64,000 nucleotides of DNA from UBA5009 sp038043185 (GTDB taxonomy: Bacteria > Bdellovibrionota > Bdellovibrionia > Bdellovibrionales > Bdellovibrionaceae). The notes under the pieces are model-generated. The model was not told the origin of the DNA, searched no databases, and was given only the letters and a program-made list of their open reading frames with translations. Location of the stretch: assembly GCA_038043185.1 (NCBI GenBank), contig JBBTCO010000028.1:1-64000 (forward strand), read 5' to 3'. The position numbers and the translations under genes are program-made. Positions 1-8,005 of this stretch are shown piece by piece. The first letter of the stretch is position 1. Every line of letters begins with the position of its first letter.

Positions 1-185
1 GCCGTCGATTCAAATCGAATTTAAGGCGGGGTCCATTTCATTGAACTCGTTTTTTCGTAGGCCTAAAACTTTCAGGGAATTTAAATACAGAAATGCTCAG
101 AGTTGAGTTCGGGCAATACAATTTAAAGTGCAAATGGAGTTTAATAATTGTTCAAGCCCACCGAGCGACGAAATCTTAGTTTATT
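1..185. other. AT-rich non-coding stretch at the window edge
   Basis: No credible reading frame lies here. The first 35 bases contain a short inverted TCGATTCAAATCGA and end in a TCCA that superficially recalls a tRNA 3' end, but the T-stem does not pair, so no tRNA is called. From about 40 to 185 nothing recognisable was seen apart from T runs leading into the palindrome that begins at 186. Confidence 0.4.
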
Positions 186-341
186 TTTTTTTTGAAGATT
201 ATTACACACCGAAAACGAGTTCGGCTTGGCGTAATCATTTGCCACTCAACGCGACTTAATTTTCACCAAACTAACTATGCAAATGATTATACCAAACGTT
301 ATGTCTGAGCTTTTTCGGTGTGTAATAATCTTCAAAAAAAA
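186..341. repeat. Composite palindromic element A (nested inverted repeats with conserved linkers)
   Basis: An outer inverted repeat of 30 perfectly matching bases (186-215 with 312-341) encloses an inner, near-perfect inverted repeat of about 15 bases (around 229-242 with 279-293) and a central spacer of about 36 bases. Between outer and inner left arms lies the linker AGTTCGGCTTGGC (218-230); on the right lies ACCAAACGTTATGTCTGA (291-308). Both linkers recur at 35645-35767 although neither pair of stems is shared. The element lies just downstream of the HU/IHF gene, whose stop is at 351, so its right outer arm with its T/A run could also act as that gene's terminator. Its nature is unknown. 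Confidence 0.75.
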
Positions 342-350
342 GTAGAAACC

Positions 351-650
351 CTAAGCCTTCGCCGGCTTCCCTTGATTGATGTCTTCCTTAAGCTCTTTGC
401 CCACTTTAAAAAAGGGCAATTTTTTCTCGCCAACATCGATGACTTGTCCTGTGCGGGGATTGCGTCCTTTGTAGGATCCGTATTGGCGATTCACGAAGGA
501 ACCGAAACCACGAATTTCAATGCGATCATCTTTCATTAAAGATTCCACCATTGAATCAAAAATAGTGTTGACGACGGTCTCGGCTTTTACTCGAGTAATT
601 CCCGCTTTTTCAGATACTAAATTAATCAGATCAGCTTTGGTCAACGCCAT
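351..650 (-). CDS. HU/IHF-family DNA-bending protein
   Basis: A 99-residue nucleoid protein that bends and compacts DNA as a dimer. The start is placed at the ATG at 648-650 giving MALTKADLINLV, because family members begin here; the frame is open further upstream, but those residues resemble nothing in the family. The core RGFGSF and the arm tip RNPRTGQ (the Arg-Asn-Pro that intercalates into DNA) are present. The RGFGSF form and the acidic loop are closer to IHF subunits than to typical HU, so an IHF-like role is possible. It follows a glycosyltransferase gene by about 70 bases and may have its own promoter. Confidence 0.9.
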   Translation of the reverse strand: MALTKADLINLVSEKAGITRVKAETVVNTIFDSMVESLMKDDRIEIRGFGSFVNRQYGSYKGRNPRTGQVIDVGEKKLPFFKVGKELKEDINQGKPAKA

Positions 651-720
651 TAAACACACCCCGCGTAAGGTCTTGATATGACTCGATTCTACAGAAGAAT
701 CCTGTGGGGGCCAGTGAATT

Positions 721-2007
721 TTAAACTTGGCTCGATGCAAGATTTTTTAGTGGTCTAGCTTCACGGAAGTTACCCCTATTTAAAATGATCTTTCGGTAGG
801 CATCCAAGAGCGCCCGGACCATCTTTTGGGTGTCAAAAAGCTCAATAACCTTCTGACGAGCCTTTTCCCCAATTTGATCAACGGGCAGGGCCCCAGAAAA
901 AATCTCGATCAATAGGTTGGATAATGAGTCAATATCTGCGGGTCTTAAAAGAAAGCCATCCACGCCGTCAGCCACTACATTCGAGATTGGACTGACCTCT
1001 GATCCAATAATTAATTTTTTTTGAGCCATGGCCTCGATCATGCTGGGCTCGAAACCGGTCGTTCTTGAGCTCATATTCACGAAAACATCGCCTAATAGAA
1101 TATAATCCAAAATTTCAGTTTCTTTCAACGGACCGGTCATAAGAACTCGACTTCCTAAAGCGCGGCTTAATATTTCAAACTCAATTTCTTTAAATAATGG
1201 GCCATTACCGATAATGATCAAATAAGAATTTGGTTTTTTAATGGCCACCTTTTCAAAGGCATCTAACAAGTTTTTTACTTCCAGAAGTTGAGTCATATCT
1301 GAAATGGTCACGGCCACATGCCCATTTTCCGGAAGGTTCAAACGGCGCCTAAGCTCGATGGATTTTTCTTTCGGAGTTAAATCTCCCAGCTCAATTCCAT
1401 ACGGAACAGTGTAGGTATGAAAGTCAGGATATAAATAATATCTTTCCAATAAAAGTCTTTGTTGAGGATGAGTGACAAAGACTCCATCAGCGGAAAGCAG
1501 TAAGCGACGATCGCCGCCAAAATAAGTTGTTAGAAATTTATAAACAACTGCTGATGCGGTGATGAGCATGCTGCCAACCGATCCGCGACTCATGCCAAGA
1601 ATAGAAAATAATTGCGACATCTGTGTGGCTTCGACATCGTAAGCGACAGCAACTTTTAAAGCTTTTTTATGTTTGGCAATTTTTATTCCCGAAGAATCTA
1701 AACTGTGCACAATATGAAAGGGATTTTCATGGTGGAGTTCGGAAAATTTTTTAAAAGCCGCTTCGGAAAATTCCATACGGGATAAGCTTTGACTCCCTTC
1801 TTTTAAATAATAGGCCGTCACGCCATCGCGTTCGATTTGAAATTTTCCAAGTGGACTGCGAGTCGACAAAACTGTGACTTCATGGCCTTGGCGAGCTAAA
1901 CCACGAGCAATGGGCCACAAAAAACCATGATCAGTCGAGCGACTTAAAATTTGAAAATGTCTTCCTATTAAACATATTTTCAAAGACGACGGAATCGGTG
2001 GTTTCAT
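721..2007 (-). CDS. GT-B fold glycosyltransferase (group 1/GT4-like)
   Basis: A 428-residue cytoplasmic glycosyltransferase. The N-terminus (KICLIGRHF, then GLARQGHEVTVLS) is the Rossmann-like acceptor domain. The C-terminal half has the nucleotide-sugar donor site, including IIIGNGPL, a GFEPSMIEAMA segment matching the EX7E motif of GT4 enzymes, and a VVADGVDGFLL loop. It probably adds a sugar from an NDP-sugar during surface polysaccharide or glycolipid synthesis; the substrate cannot be read from sequence. It lies 9 bases after a second glycosyltransferase-like gene and is probably co-transcribed with it. There is no signal peptide or membrane segment. Confidence 0.85.
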   Translation of the reverse strand: MKPPIPSSLKICLIGRHFQILSRSTDHGFLWPIARGLARQGHEVTVLSTRSPLGKFQIERDGVTAYYLKEGSQSLSRMEFSEAAFKKFSELHHENPFHIVHSLDSSGIKIAKHKKALKVAVAYDVEATQMSQLFSILGMSRGSVGSMLITASAVVYKFLTTYFGGDRRLLLSADGVFVTHPQQRLLLERYYLYPDFHTYTVPYGIELGDLTPKEKSIELRRRLNLPENGHVAVTISDMTQLLEVKNLLDAFEKVAIKKPNSYLIIIGNGPLFKEIEFEILSRALGSRVLMTGPLKETEILDYILLGDVFVNMSSRTTGFEPSMIEAMAQKKLIIGSEVSPISNVVADGVDGFLLRPADIDSLSNLLIEIFSGALPVDQIGEKARQKVIELFDTQKMVRALLDAYRKIILNRGNFREARPLKNLASSQV

Positions 2008-2016
2008 AGATTAATT

Positions 2017-3117
2017 CTAGAACAAGGGAAGACGATTGTACAAGCGGTGAAGTTCATTCAAAGGAGCGTCCAAAAGATCCTGCCTCAGGCGCAGGCTCTC
2101 GGTTAAGTTTGAACTCAGTGAAGGAGGGCCAGACTCAATCCATCTTTCGATTTCTGACGCCAAGTCCACACGCGAAAAAACCCAAGAATTTTTTTGATGT
2201 TCCCAAAGTCCCGGATAAAGTCGAGTTTGTCGATCGTCGACGATCAATGTGGTACCGGAATGAGCAGATCTTCCTAGCCATTGAGTCATTTTTAATGGTG
2301 GCAAATCATGTCCTGCTAAAAAAAGTCCGCAGGATTTTTCTAAAAGATCATTTTCCTCTTGGGTATCTAAATTTCCACTCAAGCACCAATTATGGCCCAG
2401 CTTTTCGGTGGTCACTTTTTCCCATAATTTTCGTTCGGACACGGTCCAATCCTGAAGACTTCCTTGAAAGATAAGAAAAAATTTTTTTGAAAGGGCAATC
2501 AAAGGTGGCAAAGCCAATTCATGACTTTGATATTCTCGACTCTGCAAGGGGACAATGATGAAATCTTTTTTTTCAGTTGAAACCAAAAGATGAGCAATTC
2601 GACCCGAGGTTTCTTTATCTTGTATTTCATACTTAGATGGAATGATGGGGGGAATAACACCACGTAACTGTTTTAAGTTTTTTACATTCAAGCCGCGCAG
2701 CTGAGCTAACATATCAACTGTTGGTGCCGTCACTAAGTCACTTCGTTCTAGTAAATAACGCACGGGATTTTTCCGAGTGAGGCCGTTGGAAATATTAAGC
2801 AATGAGGTTGAAATAGCCAGGCGAGGCAATGCCAAGCAAGCTGTCGAAAGGAAAGATTGGGCCGCATTAAGATTATCGGTTTCAAGTAAGAAATGAACAA
2901 TGTCAATTTTTGCCGTGAGGAGCATGGGTAAAAATCGCAGCGCCTCTAGTGTGCTCCATTTTTTAAAATATCCCAAGATCTGGATATTTTGTTCCGTTTG
3001 AACATTTTGTCCATGCGAAGTTAAAAACAAAACTTCATTGTTATTGGATTTCAGCGCGGTGGCCAAAGTCCATGAAGTGTCATTTATTTTTTCGCTTACA
3101 AAGAGGATTTTCGCCAT
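2017..3117 (-). CDS. Glycosyltransferase-like protein
   Basis: About 366 residues from the ATG at 3115-3117 (MAKILFVSEKIND). This start is preferred to the one at 3207 because it begins a canonical Rossmann strand and leaves only a 22-base overlap with the nudix gene. The architecture resembles GT-B glycosyltransferases: an N-terminal ILFVSE...TLATALKSNNNEVLFLTSHG unit and a central HFLLET segment. The C-terminal donor-binding motif is weaker than in the neighbouring gene; no clear EX7E motif is visible. It may be a divergent glycosyltransferase or a partner subunit. The overlap with the upstream gene suggests translational coupling. Confidence 0.65.
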   Translation of the reverse strand: MAKILFVSEKINDTSWTLATALKSNNNEVLFLTSHGQNVQTEQNIQILGYFKKWSTLEALRFLPMLLTAKIDIVHFLLETDNLNAAQSFLSTACLALPRLAISTSLLNISNGLTRKNPVRYLLERSDLVTAPTVDMLAQLRGLNVKNLKQLRGVIPPIIPSKYEIQDKETSGRIAHLLVSTEKKDFIIVPLQSREYQSHELALPPLIALSKKFFLIFQGSLQDWTVSERKLWEKVTTEKLGHNWCLSGNLDTQEENDLLEKSCGLFLAGHDLPPLKMTQWLGRSAHSGTTLIVDDRQTRLYPGLWEHQKNSWVFSRVDLASEIERWIESGPPSLSSNLTESLRLRQDLLDAPLNELHRLYNRLPLF

Positions 3118-3539
3118 GAGGCTCCTAGCGCCAATAAGATGCGGTCTAAAATTTTTCGATTTGCCTCGGGTATAGTCCGCATTTTTAGTTCCTCTGGATA
3201 AATCCATTCGAGCATCATATGATGTTTGGCTTTGGGCTCGCCCTTCCAGTATTTTATTTCATAAAATAAAATAAGAATTCCCACATCACCATAAGTATGG
3301 GTGCAAGCCAATTTCAGTTCACCCACTTCAGCAGTAATGCCTAACTCTTCATCCAGTTCCCGGGTCAGTGCTTGTTCAGGGTTTTCTCCCAGTTCAATTT
3401 TTCCTCCAGGAAATTCCCATTGCCCAGCTAAAGAATTATTTTCTGGCCGTTGACCAACTAAAATTTTGCCGTCCTTTTTTAAAAAGCCGGCCACCACTGG
3501 GATCCAATGATTTTTTTTATTTCGTGGTTTTTTTTGCAT
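3096..3539 (-). CDS. NUDIX hydrolase, MutT-like
   Basis: A 147-residue nucleoside-diphosphate-X hydrolase. The full NUDIX box is visible (GGKIELGENPEQALTREL followed by DEELGI, matching GX5EX7REUXEEXGU), preceded by the GQWEFPGG segment seen in 8-oxo-dGTPases. It probably removes oxidised nucleotides such as 8-oxo-dGTP, but other nucleotide substrates fit equally well. It overlaps pyrD by 23 bases upstream and the glycosyltransferase-like gene by 22 bases downstream, so it sits in the middle of one overlapping transcription unit. Confidence 0.9.
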   Translation of the reverse strand: MQKKPRNKKNHWIPVVAGFLKKDGKILVGQRPENNSLAGQWEFPGGKIELGENPEQALTRELDEELGITAEVGELKLACTHTYGDVGILILFYEIKYWKGEPKAKHHMMLEWIYPEELKMRTIPEANRKILDRILLALGASWRKSSL

Positions 3540-4515
3540 CCCAGGCCTTCGCTACTTTTCTAAAAAATAAGGGTCCCTCATAAATTAGTGTTGTGTAAAC
3601 TTCAACAAGGTCCGCACCCAGAGCCAGTCTTTCAAAAACGTCCTCGGGATTCATCACGCCACCCGCACTAATCAATAGGCAGTCTCGGGATTTACCAAGA
3701 GTTTCAACGGCAATTTTTAAACATTCTGTAGAACGTGTTTTCAGAGGCACACCAGACATTCCGCCTTCGATGGGAAAGGGCACCCCAAAGCGTTGGGTCG
3801 TTGTATTAGTTAGAACAAATCCATCAATTCCACTTTGACGAGCGGTCAGAATCATTTGGGCTAAAGATTCGTCGTTTTCATCAGGGCTTAATTTAATAAT
3901 GAGGGGCTTGGAATTTAATTTTTTAGCGAGTTTAACCAAAGGAGTAAGAAATTTTTCAAAATTTTCGCTCTTTTGCAGAAGTCTTAATCCCTGAGTATTT
4001 GGACTCGAGATATTAAGAATAAAAATGTCCGCAACATCTTGAAAAGTCCTCATCAGATGAGTGTAGTCTTCAGAGGCAGTTTCTAAGGTAGTGTTACGGT
4101 TTTTGCCAAGGTTTAAAAAAAGCGGAGTTTTTTTCTCTTCGATTGTTTTTAAATTAGCCAAGACTTCTTCAGCTCCGAAGCTGGGAAAGCCCATGCGATT
4201 CCACAAAGAATGTGTTGGTAAATCCCGTGCCATAATTTTGCCAGGATTTGGTGATTGAGGTTTCGGAGTGACGGTACCGACCTCTAGAAATCCAACACCA
4301 TGATGCCACCAATCTTCGACACTTTCGCCATTTTTATCTACCCCTCCGGCAAGCCCTAAAGGATTGCGGAACTCAAAATTTCTCCAGCGTAAAGGTTGCC
4401 ATATGGGAATTTCATTAGGTTGAAAAATTGAGGAAATACGTAAAGCGTAAGGCCCTAATTCATGCGCCCATCTTGGTGGAATAAGAAGCCAAGGTTTCAT
4501 CCAAAGTTCTTTCAT
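3517..4515 (-). CDS. pyrD: Dihydroorotate dehydrogenase (quinone), class 2
   Basis: A 332-residue FMN enzyme that oxidises dihydroorotate to orotate in pyrimidine synthesis and passes electrons to membrane quinone. NPLGLAGGVDKNGE (51-64), the GTVTPKPQ loop and NISSPNTQGL (168-177, with the catalytic serine that marks class 2) are present, as is the FMN-phosphate site near SAGGV. The N-terminal amphipathic extension typical of membrane-associated class 2 enzymes is present but short. Its start is 2 bases past the gdhA stop. A start at Met6 is also possible. Confidence 0.95.
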   Translation of the reverse strand: MKELWMKPWLLIPPRWAHELGPYALRISSIFQPNEIPIWQPLRWRNFEFRNPLGLAGGVDKNGESVEDWWHHGVGFLEVGTVTPKPQSPNPGKIMARDLPTHSLWNRMGFPSFGAEEVLANLKTIEEKKTPLFLNLGKNRNTTLETASEDYTHLMRTFQDVADIFILNISSPNTQGLRLLQKSENFEKFLTPLVKLAKKLNSKPLIIKLSPDENDESLAQMILTARQSGIDGFVLTNTTTQRFGVPFPIEGGMSGVPLKTRSTECLKIAVETLGKSRDCLLISAGGVMNPEDVFERLALGADLVEVYTTLIYEGPLFFRKVAKAWDAKKTTK

Positions 4516-4517
4516 CC

Positions 4518-5795
4518 TTACCGTGGGTACAAGCCGCGCAAAAGCATGGCTTTCTCTAGGCGTTGAACCGCAACAGCCATGGCGGCTGATCTCATGTCGA
4601 CATTTTTTTCTTGATGCAGTTTGAATCCGACATCAAATGCTTTAGTGATGATTCCTTTTAGACGTTTGTTCACTTCATCTTCATCCCAAAAGAAAGACAT
4701 AATATCTTGAACCCATTCAAAGTAACTGACGATAACACCGCCACCATTGGCAATAACATCGGGGGCGATGAAAATACCCCGTTTATGCAAAATTTTTGTG
4801 GCTGCAGTGGTCACTGGACCATTCGCGCCTTCGACAATAATTTTAGCTTTAATTTTTTCCGCATTATGAGTGTCGATTTGAGATTCAAGGGCACAGGGAA
4901 AAAGAGCATCACAATCAAGCTCAAGTAAAGCGTCGTTACTGATATCTTCAGATTTTGGAAAACCTTTTACAGTTTTTTGCGTTTTAACATACTCCATAAG
5001 TTCAGGAATGTTCAAACCATCGCCATTGACGATACCACCACTGACATCACTGACAGCGATAATCTTAGCGCCACGCTGGTAAGAAAAAAGTGCGGCGAAA
5101 GATCCGACATTGCCAAAACCTTGAATGACTATACGAGAGCCGTCCATCTTCATGCCTTTTTTCTCGTAGGCTTTTTCGGCAACATAAACCGCACCAAGGC
5201 CGGTGGCATGATTGCGTCCCAATGAACCACCAATTTCGATGGGCTTCCCAGTGACAACTCCCGGTTGAGAATAGCCACCTTGTTCTTGGGAGTACGTGTC
5301 CATCATCCAAGCCATAGTTTGGGGATCAGTCCCCACATCCGGAGCAGGAATATCTTTTGTTGGTCCAATGAAAGGAGCAATTTCAGAAGTATAACGTCTT
5401 GTCAGATTTTGTTTTTCAGTCCGTGAAAGTTTTGTCGGGTCTACACAAATTCCGCCTTTAGCTCCGCCCAAAGGAAGTCCCAAGACGGAATTTTTAAAAG
5501 TCATCAGTGCGGCCAAACCAACCACTTCAGGAAGATCGACATTTTGATGGTAGCGAACGCCACCTTTAAATGGACCAAGGGTGGCGCTGTACTGCACACG
5601 AAATCCTTGAAAAACTTTGATGCTGTAGTCATCCATACGAACCGGTACGGAAACGATAATGCTTCGGCGAGGTCTTTTGAGGCGCTCTAAAACATTGGGA
5701 TCACAATCGACAATTTTTGCGGCTTCGTCGACCACGAGAAGAGCATTTTTAAATAAGGGTCCGTTCAGATGTGTTTCAGCATTGGAAAATTCCAT
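4518..5795 (-). CDS. gdhA: Glutamate dehydrogenase (Glu/Leu/Phe/Val dehydrogenase family)
   Basis: A 425-residue NAD(P)-dependent enzyme interconverting glutamate with 2-oxoglutarate and ammonia. The catalytic-lysine segment GGAKGGICVDP, the PAPDVGT motif with its essential Asp, and the dinucleotide-binding GFGNVGSFAA are all visible. Length and motifs fit the hexameric NAD-type GDH; a leucine/phenylalanine dehydrogenase is less likely because those proteins are shorter. A predator feeding on prey amino acids would use it catabolically (inference). It is the first gene of the minus-strand run that ends at the HU/IHF gene. Confidence 0.92.
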   Translation of the reverse strand: MEFSNAETHLNGPLFKNALLVVDEAAKIVDCDPNVLERLKRPRRSIIVSVPVRMDDYSIKVFQGFRVQYSATLGPFKGGVRYHQNVDLPEVVGLAALMTFKNSVLGLPLGGAKGGICVDPTKLSRTEKQNLTRRYTSEIAPFIGPTKDIPAPDVGTDPQTMAWMMDTYSQEQGGYSQPGVVTGKPIEIGGSLGRNHATGLGAVYVAEKAYEKKGMKMDGSRIVIQGFGNVGSFAALFSYQRGAKIIAVSDVSGGIVNGDGLNIPELMEYVKTQKTVKGFPKSEDISNDALLELDCDALFPCALESQIDTHNAEKIKAKIIVEGANGPVTTAATKILHKRGIFIAPDVIANGGGVIVSYFEWVQDIMSFFWDEDEVNKRLKGIITKAFDVGFKLHQEKNVDMRSAAMAVAVQRLEKAMLLRGLYPR

Positions 5796-5923
5796 TGAAT
5801 TTTAACTCCAGTTAAGTAATTGAAGCCCTAATTTTAATGAAGGTGCTATAGACTGTCACTCTGGAAAAACCATGACTCCGGGTCCCAATCAGAGCCCCTT
5901 CGTAGAAAGCATCTGCTGGCGTT

Positions 5924-6754
5924 TTACTGGGAAGCCAGGACCGAACGGAAGTATTCGGAATGTTCAGAAAGGGTCACCAAATAGGGTCGGATGTCATTGC
6001 GAAGCTCTAATGGGAAACGACTAAAATTCTGGATATGCTCCACAGGGACATAGCGAAAAGTTAAATTGATACGACGTGTTTCAAAACCTTCGACGGGTAT
6101 TCGAAAAAGAATTTGCCCCTTATCTTCGACTCGTTGAACGCGATGAAAAAGCTGCTTTTTGAATTTATCGCCGCCAAAAATCTGCAAGGAAGAATCTTCT
6201 AGCCATTGTTGCAAGACGACCTCACTTTTTTGGGAACGGTCTCTTCCATGACTGCGGACAAATTGAAAGAGAGCTCTTTCGCCAACGGAAACTGAAGCTA
6301 CGGGTCCAGGTTCAAAATCCTTGTGTTCACCCACGCGAGCCGTATCGACCCATTTGTCATTGATTTTTTGTGAGCCATAATAATTAACCAAACAGGTATT
6401 TAAATGCCAATTCCTAGGAATATCTCGAGGTGAAAATTTTTGATGAACTTCAGTTTCAATTTGCTCCACTATTTTTTTTATCACTAATGGAAATTCTTCG
6501 GCCTCTACGCAACGATGATCAATGCCTTTGGGCGGGTGGTAATAATTAAGACAAGCAAATTGCCAATTACCTAGCCAGTAAACCGGTCGTAACAATCGCC
6601 TTTGTTGGTCCCCGGCAGGGGGAGGATTATGAGTGGAATAGCGCATTTCCCAAAGAGGATAGAGACTCTCAAGATATTCCACGAGTTCAGCCCGGGTTTT
6701 TTTATCAAGGGCGGCGTTTTGATAGATTAAATTTTGCGAGCGTTTTAAATCCAT
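5924..6754 (-). CDS. AlkB-like 2-oxoglutarate/Fe(II) dioxygenase
   Basis: A 276-residue protein with the AlkB signature. Iron ligands H144 and D146 lie in GEHKDFEPGP, the distal ligand H204 in LFHRVQR, and the 2-oxoglutarate/substrate-binding RxNxTxR motif is present as RINLTFR (228-234). AlkB enzymes oxidatively remove methyl groups from damaged DNA or RNA bases. An N-terminal extension of about 110 residues precedes the conserved core, longer than in E. coli AlkB, and may recognise substrate. The gene is transcribed alone and divergently from the heptose kinase gene, with a 49-base gap. Confidence 0.85.
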   Translation of the reverse strand: MDLKRSQNLIYQNAALDKKTRAELVEYLESLYPLWEMRYSTHNPPPAGDQQRRLLRPVYWLGNWQFACLNYYHPPKGIDHRCVEAEEFPLVIKKIVEQIETEVHQKFSPRDIPRNWHLNTCLVNYYGSQKINDKWVDTARVGEHKDFEPGPVASVSVGERALFQFVRSHGRDRSQKSEVVLQQWLEDSSLQIFGGDKFKKQLFHRVQRVEDKGQILFRIPVEGFETRRINLTFRYVPVEHIQNFSRFPLELRNDIRPYLVTLSEHSEYFRSVLASQ

Positions 6755-6803
6755 TGTTCTTTAGCTTAGATTCCACTAGTAATAGAATTAGTAAAGGAAA
6801 TTC

Positions 6804-7844
6804 ATGTCTCAGTTTAAAGTTGAAAAAGTGACCACAAGCGAAAAAGAAAAGAAGAATATTCTTGATAAGATTTCTTCCTTAGAAGGCAAGAAAATCCTTA
6901 TTATTGGCGATGTGGGACTTGATGAGTACATTATGGGGCAAGTTCGAAGAATTAGTCCCGAAGCTCCCGTTCCAGTTCTGGAAGTTGAAAATGAAGATTT
7001 ACGTTTGGGTCTTGCGGCCAATGTGGCGCAAAATGCGGTTAGTCTTGGCGGAAAGGTTTCACTGATCTCGGTCGTTGGCGATGATGCCGGTGCCGATCGC
7101 CTGAAAGACCTTTTCAAAAAAGCCAATGTGAGCTGGAAAAATATGATCAGCGATGCTCATCGTCCGACGACTCGAAAAACCCGAATCATGGCACAACATC
7201 ATCATCTGGTGCGTGTTGATTATGAGCTTAAAAAATATCTTCGTCCCGAAACAGAAACTGAAGTTTTGCAACAATTTGAAAAAGAAGTCGATGCTGCCGA
7301 TGCAATTATTTTGCAGGATTACGCCAAGGGAATGCTCAGTGCCGGTCTGGTAAAAAAGATTTTTGCTTTGGCTCATAAGCATGATAAAAAAATATTCACT
7401 GACCCCCATCGCAGCAACACGGGCGAGTTTTATCAAGGTACAGATTTGCTGAAACCAAATTATGATGAAGCGATCAGTTTATCGGGACTCAAATTCGATG
7501 AGCTTCGGGAAAATCCAAACCAAGTTTATGAAGTGGGGCGCGCTCTGCAAAAGAAAACCGGTGCTACGGATATTGTTCTGACGAGAGGAAAAGAGGGCAT
7601 GACCATTTTCTCTAAAGATCAAATTATCGAAGTTCCCACCTTTGCTCGTCGAGTTTTTGATGTCACTGGGGCAGGCGATACTGTCATAGCGGCGCTCTCT
7701 TTAGCCCTCGCTTCTGGCTGGAGCTTAGTAGATGCTTGCCGCTTGGCCAATTTTGCTGCCGGAGTTGTCGTGGGTAAGGTTGGCTGCGTTCCTTGCGAAT
7801 TGAGCGAGCTAAGAAGCTACATTCAAGATCTTCATCTGGATTAA
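6804..7844 (+). CDS. hldA: D-glycero-beta-D-manno-heptose-7-phosphate kinase
   Basis: A 346-residue PfkB-family kinase matching the kinase half of HldE/RfaE. It phosphorylates heptose-7-phosphate to the 1,7-bisphosphate on the path to ADP-heptose for the lipopolysaccharide inner core. Visible features are GDVGLDEYIMGQVRRISPEAPVPV near the N-terminus, the PTTRKTRIMAQHHHLVRVD substrate loop and the GAGDT ATP/anion-hole motif (289-293) with its catalytic Asp. The adenylyltransferase half of the fused HldE is absent, so a separate HldC/RfaE2 must exist elsewhere. A purine-rich AAAGGAAA precedes the start. Confidence 0.92.
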   Translation: MSQFKVEKVTTSEKEKKNILDKISSLEGKKILIIGDVGLDEYIMGQVRRISPEAPVPVLEVENEDLRLGLAANVAQNAVSLGGKVSLISVVGDDAGADRLKDLFKKANVSWKNMISDAHRPTTRKTRIMAQHHHLVRVDYELKKYLRPETETEVLQQFEKEVDAADAIILQDYAKGMLSAGLVKKIFALAHKHDKKIFTDPHRSNTGEFYQGTDLLKPNYDEAISLSGLKFDELRENPNQVYEVGRALQKKTGATDIVLTRGKEGMTIFSKDQIIEVPTFARRVFDVTGAGDTVIAALSLALASGWSLVDACRLANFAAGVVVGKVGCVPCELSELRSYIQDLHLD

Positions 7845-7884
7845 AACTTAATAATTTCATGTATTTGCAAAAAAACCAAAGCTT

Positions 7885-7912
7885 GAGTTAAGAAAGTTTT
7901 TTTCTTTAACTC
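7885..7912. terminator. Possible hairpin after the heptose kinase gene
   Basis: GAGTTAAG at 7885-7892 pairs with CTTTAACTC up to 7912 around a T-rich loop, about 40 bases after the stop. There is no clean U-tract after the stem, so termination is only a guess. Confidence 0.3.
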
Positions 7913-8005
7913 TTGAATTCCTTGTGCTACATCTTTGTGCCTTGCAATAACAAACGCTTGTAACAAAGCCCCAACTCCGTCAACACGACTTGAGGAGAAA
8001 AAATT

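Noticed and set aside
1..35. tRNA 3' end (TTCAAAT loop and TCCA)
   Set aside because: The expected T-stem flanking the TTCAAAT does not pair, and the acceptor strand cannot be checked because the window starts here.
186..341. Integron attC site
   Set aside because: The right linker contains CGTTATG, near a GTTRRRY box, but the third variable base is T, no matching RYYYAAC box is placed on the left arm, and no integrase or cassette was found. Also the 30-bp perfect outer stem is unlike attC.
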